Of a stretch of DNA of 14,466 nucleotides, positions 13,470 through 14,466 are shown in pieces. This stretch comes from Minisyncoccota bacterium (GTDB lineage: Bacteria; Verrucomicrobiota; Lentisphaeria; Oligosphaerales; MVZH01). The position numbers were made by a program, and so were the translations under genes. Below the pieces are notes generated by a model. The model was not told the DNA's origin. It saw only the letters and a list, made by a program, of their open reading frames with translations, and did no database searches. The DNA lies in NCBI GenBank assembly GCA_021734725.1, contig JAIPIM010000065.1, forward strand, positions 1 through 14,466. Direction: 5' to 3'. Each line of letters opens with the position of its first letter. Within the stretch, counting starts at the first letter, position 1.

Positions 13470-14466
13470 ATGAATCCTATGAAGGACACGCGCATTGTTG
13501 TTAGCGGCATTGGAGCTGTCAGTGCCGCTGGATTTGGCCGGCGAACGTTATTTGAGACAATTGTCGGCGCACACTCCGGCATTCACGAAATCACCTTGCT
13601 CGATACGGAAGAAGGGGGGGCTGAGACGGCCGCCGAAGTGCCGCCGTTCGACGTGGCTGATTATGCGCTCACTCCGAAAACATATCTGGACCGGACAGCG
13701 GACATCGGTTTTGCCGCAATGAAGCTTGTGGTCGAGGATGCCGGCATGAATCCCGCCGCCATGGGGGATACGGGGCGTACAGGGTTGGCCATCGGTACGG
13801 CCGTGGGTGACCAGGCGACGGCGGAGACTTTTTTTGAGGGGTTACTTGCCAAAGGTCCGCGGTTTGTCAAGCCCCTTCTTTTTCCCCATGCCTACTCCAA
13901 CACGGCTGCCAGCCTTTTGGCCATTGAGTACGGCCTGCATGGGGTTCACTGGAATTTTGCGAACGGTTTTACTGCTGGCAGCAGTGCCATTGTCGCGGCC
14001 TGTGACGCCATTCGCCTAGGCAAGGCGGACGCGGTTTTTGCGGGCGGTATCGAAGCATTGAGTGATACACTGTATAAAGGGTTTACCGCCACTGGGATGC
14101 TGTCACAACCTGGGCCCGGTGGAGAGGCCGAGCGGTGTGCCCCTTTTGATCGGACCCGCAATGGGTTTGTCCTGGGCGAAGGCGGGGCGCTCGCCCTCTT
14201 CGAAAGCGAGGACCATGCACGTCATCGCAAGGCGCACATGTATGCCGAAGTGGCCGGAATCGGTCAGGCGGCCGCTCCGCGCAGGGGGCCCTCAGCGGAT
14301 GCTGTGCGCCGTGCCATGCAGAAGGCTCTGGATGCCGCATCGTTGACCGGAGGCCGCATAGACATGATCTTGGCGCACGCAAATGGAAGTATTGAGAGCG
14401 ACGGTTGTGAAGCCGAAGCGATAGGCGCATTGTGTCCCGAGATTCCCATGTCCAGTGTGAAGCCGA
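13470..14466 (+). CDS. Ketosynthase-like protein with catalytic Cys replaced by Phe (chain-length-factor-like), 3' end outside window
   Basis: 332 residues are visible without a stop; the gene continues past the window. The thiolase fold is clear: IVVSGIGAVSAAGFG at the N-terminus, then YSNTAASLLAIEYGLHGVHW, FAGGIEALSD and FDRTRNGFVLGEGGALALFE. Gap-free alignment with FabF from the G-P/G-V residues to A-G-G-x-E puts F167 (in A-N-G-F-T-A-G-S-S-A-I) exactly at the nucleophilic Cys. H303 in L-A-H-A-N-G-S occupies the first catalytic His position and K331 in S-S-V-K-P the Lys position; the second His lies outside the window. Such Cys-less partners act as KS-beta or chain-length factors in type II polyketide and aryl-polyene systems, where the Cys is commonly Gln. 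The start is ATG 13470 or ATG 13479, both in frame 13-22 nt after the previous stop; ribosome binding sites are weak for both. Confidence 0.85.
   Translation, partial: MNPMKDTRIVVSGIGAVSAAGFGRRTLFETIVGAHSGIHEITLLDTEEGGAETAAEVPPFDVADYALTPKTYLDRTADIGFAAMKLVVEDAGMNPAAMGDTGRTGLAIGTAVGDQATAETFFEGLLAKGPRFVKPLLFPHAYSNTAASLLAIEYGLHGVHWNFANGFTAGSSAIVAACDAIRLGKADAVFAGGIEALSDTLYKGFTATGMLSQPGPGGEAERCAPFDRTRNGFVLGEGGALALFESEDHARHRKAHMYAEVAGIGQAAAPRRGPSADAVRRAMQKALDAASLTGGRIDMILAHANGSIESDGCEAEAIGALCPEIPMSSVKP

Noticed and set aside
1..14466. Insertion sequences, tRNA/rRNA genes, attachment sites
   Set aside because: I found no transposase-like frame, terminal inverted repeats, cloverleaf-like segment or rRNA-like sequence on either strand by reading.

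Overview
The window is about 14.5 kb of moderately GC-rich bacterial DNA in which every recognisable gene lies on the + strand. The organism is probably from the Planctomycetota-Verrucomicrobiota-Lentisphaerota/Kiritimatiellota group. This is inferred from a sulfatase, an IclR-type regulator, a very large secreted beta-rich protein, weak ribosome binding sites at several starts, and intergenic heptanucleotide arrays. No rRNA or marker gene confirms it.

Layout from left to right: (1) the 3' end of an arylsulfatase-type gene (2-457); (2) a roughly 350-nt non-coding stretch with a hairpin, a low-complexity tract and promoter-like hexamers; (3) an IclR-family regulator (810-1670); (4) a repeat-rich spacer with a perfect 10-bp inverted repeat and a two-armed heptad array, ending in a tandem duplication of a ribosome binding site plus ATG; (5) a 773-residue Fe-S protein with two complete QueG/reductive-dehalogenase-like modules and a cluster-less half module between them (1940-4261); (6) another spacer with a purine/pyrimidine inverted array; (7) a 2018-residue protein with an N-terminal membrane or signal segment and many jelly-roll and Ig-like segments (4586-10642); (8) a lipoyl-type protein with a peripheral-subunit-binding domain but no acyltransferase domain (10721-11209); (9) a FabG-type reductase (11256-12005); (10) a second clear heptad array (12087-12178); (11) an intact ketosynthase (12254-13456); and (12) a second ketosynthase-like gene cut by the window edge, in which Phe occupies the position of the nucleophilic Cys (13470-14466).

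The right-hand third looks like the start of a fatty-acid or polyketide-type locus. It has a ketoreductase, an active KS and a Cys-less KS partner arranged like a KS-alpha/KS-beta (chain-length-factor) pair, 13 nt apart. What is unusual is the small lipoyl/subunit-binding protein just upstream of them. The acyl carrier protein, dehydratase and other enzymes expected of such a locus are not in the window and may lie downstream. Whether the IclR regulator, the Fe-S protein and the giant exported protein belong to the same system is only suggested by shared strand and proximity; the repeat-filled spacers could equally mark separate transcription units.
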